DNA of 20,394 bases, taken from contig NW_003314296.1 of NCBI RefSeq assembly GCF_000143415.4, positions 510,277 through 530,670 on the forward strand, read 5' to 3'. The translations under genes and the position numbers were made by a program. Every line of letters begins with the position of its first letter. The first letter of the stretch is position 1. The notes beneath the pieces are model-generated. The model was not told where the DNA came from, made no database searches, and saw only the letters and a list, made by a program, of their open reading frames with translations. This DNA is from Selaginella moellendorffii (Eukaryota > Streptophyta > Lycopodiopsida > Selaginellales > Selaginellaceae). Below are positions 19,406-20,394 of this stretch, one piece after another.

Positions 19406-19557
19406 TGTAGCGCACCTTATCTCTCTCCCCTTAAGCCAACTGGAAAAGGGGCAATTGTTTGATAAAAGAGCAATCATATCCCTATTTATCCCCCAAGGTT
19501 CCAAGGATCCACGGTGACAGTATATCCAAATCTCATCCTATGATCATATAGGCTACA
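19406..19557 (-). repeat. TRIM 3' LTR (minus sense)
   Basis: 152 bp, from TGTAGCCTATATGATC to AAGGTGCGCTACA on the minus strand. It is about 10 bases shorter than its partner because of an internal deletion near TAAAAGAGCAATCATATCCC, where the partner reads GATGAGAGAGCCCTTAGTGG. Confidence 0.88.
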
Positions 19558-19768
19558 CTCAATCCTTCCATTGTGTAAACTAGCTATTCCATATGAGGCA
19601 ACTAATCATCCACCTGTACCGCAGTCCCACGGTGGATACTTTCGTCCGTGGATACTCCACACAAGAGGAAGGACGTATGCATGGATGTTCAATACGTACG
19701 ATTTCAAATTTAGGGGTAGGAATATACCTTGCTCAAAGGTATATTATATTTTAGGTAGCCACTAATCA

Positions 19769-19785
19769 ATAGGAATCGAACCTAT
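19769..19785 (-). other. tRNA T-arm-like hairpin next to the PBS
   Basis: On the minus strand ATAGG-TTCGATT-CCTAT forms a perfect 5-bp stem and 7-base loop with the invariant TTCGA of a T loop. It contains GGTTCGATTCC, which fits the pol III B-box consensus. No anticodon arm is present between it and the PBS, so it is not a tRNA gene. Confidence 0.7.
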
Positions 19786-19792
19786 GCCATTT

Positions 19793-19804
19793 GCTCCGAT
19801 ACCA
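19793..19804 (-). other. Primer-binding site, initiator tRNA-Met type
   Basis: TGGTATCGGAGC on the minus strand, two bases inside the 5' LTR end. It differs from the common plant PBS TGGTATCAGAGC by one A-to-G change. Confidence 0.8.
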
Positions 19805-19806
19805 AC

Positions 19807-19968
19807 TATAGCGCACCTTATTTATCTCCCCTTAAGCCAACTGGAAAAGGGGCAATTGTTTGATGAGAGAGCCCTTAGTGGCTATTTTATCCCCATTTAT
19901 CCCCTAAGGTTCCAAGGATCCATGGTGACAGTATATCCAAATCTCATCCCATGATCACATGCGTTACA
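19807..19968 (-). repeat. TRIM 5' LTR (minus sense)
   Basis: 162 bp, from TGTAACGCATGTGATC to GGTGCGCTATA on the minus strand. It shares long identical blocks with the other LTR, including CTTAAGCCAACTGGAAAAGG and TATATCCAAATCTCATCC (+ strand). Confidence 0.88.
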
Positions 19969-19973
19969 GTTAG
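19969..19973. repeat. Target site duplication, right
   Basis: GTTAG, identical to 19401-19405. Confidence 0.85.
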
Positions 19974-20054
19974 CCTCCCCAATTAGGAGCCCATGACAAT
20001 GGAATATAAGTGTCCCTATACCCCTCACCTCACCATGCCCTCGTATGGGATTGG

Positions 20055-20160
20055 GACTTGAACACAACCTCCGTAGAATACGTTTACGGATTCAACATCC
20101 TCGCAGGGAGTTGGGCATAGCTCTTTATGCCTAGTTAAACTACCTAACCCATGCTAATTA
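20055..20160 (-). mobile_element. Possible pol III (SINE-like) sequence
   Basis: On the minus strand an A-box-like TAGTTTAACTAGG (about 20127-20139) is followed some 65 bases on by GTTCAAGTC (about 20054-20062), a full match to the B-box consensus GWTCRANNC within a 4-of-5-bp T-arm. Between them CCGTA...TACGG forms a short inverted repeat. The spacing is too long for an ordinary tRNA and no acceptor stem closes. A tRNA-derived SINE head or chance are both possible. Confidence 0.3.
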
Positions 20161-20394
20161 GCTTACCTTCAGCGTGCCTTTGGGTCCCAACATATAACAT
20201 TGCTTAATTTCTCAAATAGATTCTTTAATTGAATTTGGCATAAGTATATAGAGTTCTACAAAAATTCTTCCACTAGATCTTGCAGCTTCGCTACGTTCTC
20301 CTCCGATTCCTATGTTGCTTTGCAATATAAAATCCTTTCCACTTCACATGGACTCCCTCACCTCACGTCTTGTCGCTTAGTTTTGCACACATGA
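20161..20394. other. No feature recognised to window end
   Basis: Moderately A/T-rich sequence without an open frame or repeat match to the rest of the window. Confidence 0.4.

Larger units (their letters stand above)
19406..19968 (-). mobile_element. Complete TRIM-like non-autonomous LTR retroelement
   Basis: A 563-bp unit with two direct terminal repeats, 19406-19557 (152 bp) and 19807-19968 (162 bp), around a 249-bp interior. On the minus strand each LTR begins TGTA and ends CTACA or CTATA, fitting TG...CA ends. Two bases after the 5' LTR (minus sense) lies TGGTATCGGAGC (19793-19804), matching the usual plant initiator-tRNA-Met primer-binding site TGGTATCAGAGC at 11 of 12 positions. A purine-rich AATGGAAGGATTGAG precedes the 3' LTR, as a polypurine tract should. 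Perfect GTTAG duplications flank it. The interior codes for no protein, so it must have been mobilised by another element's enzymes. Its size fits the TRIM class. The related solo LTR is at 3685-3846. Confidence 0.92.

Noticed and set aside
19041-19410. Genes encoded by the minisatellite frames
   Set aside because: Three or more frames are open at once because of the hexamer unit; nothing outside the array supports a gene.
19755-19825. A tRNA gene at the T-arm-like hairpin
   Set aside because: T-arm is perfect but there is no anticodon arm and no closing acceptor stem; the PBS position explains the rest.
1-20394. CRISPR array, bacterial operon, phage or toxin-antitoxin system
   Set aside because: Spliceosomal introns, plant retroelements and hAT remnants show eukaryotic nuclear DNA; no spaced repeat array or clustered small genes were seen.

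Overview
This window looks like nuclear DNA of a land plant, most likely a lycophyte of the Selaginella type. One gene can be rebuilt exon by exon: a full-length 494-residue aldehyde dehydrogenase of the ALDH21 kind on the + strand (14857-17270). It has 16 exons separated by 15 very short introns (47-76 nt). ALDH21 is known from mosses and lycophytes, and uniformly tiny introns are typical of Selaginella. The species call is inference. Most of the rest is old, A/T-rich, decayed mobile DNA.

Left part (1-6420): a decayed Ty3/gypsy pol region lies on the minus strand, with reverse transcriptase at 2060-2530, RNase H at 1380-1890 and integrase from 1100 down to about 110. A short oppositely oriented fragment of a second gypsy family sits at 1-100. 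A solo LTR of a tiny TRIM-like element is at 3685-3846. A decayed hAT transposase (BED finger, DUF659-like domain, C-terminal dimerisation region) occupies 4600-6420 on the + strand.

Middle (6530-13360): a TG/TA microsatellite is followed by an intact intronless AT-rich gene (7018-7908) for a probable secreted GNA-type lectin with an unrecognised N-terminal half, preceded by a good TATA box. On the minus strand, 8831-9279 holds what looks like the last two exons of an unrecognised gene. The rest to 13360 is A/T-rich DNA without a gene I can support, apart from one dispersed repeat (also at 4120-4295).

GC island (13360-14709): a GC-rich minus-strand gene resembling a P-loop NTPase is broken over several reading frames. 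It is probably a pseudogene and is divergent from the ALDH gene. The 147 bp between the two starts holds two telo-box motifs and a 12-bp palindrome.

Right part (17271-20394): A/T-rich DNA begins directly at the ALDH stop. It is followed by a decayed gypsy integrase (minus), a 6/12-bp minisatellite (19062-19320), and a complete non-autonomous TRIM-like retroelement (19406-19968) with about 150-160 bp LTRs, a tRNA-iMet-type primer-binding site and a perfect 5-bp target duplication. A possible pol III (SINE-like) sequence follows. I see no operon-like or defence-system organisation. The best candidates for something new are the lectin fusion, the TRIM family with its T-arm-like hairpin, and the broken NTPase-like gene.
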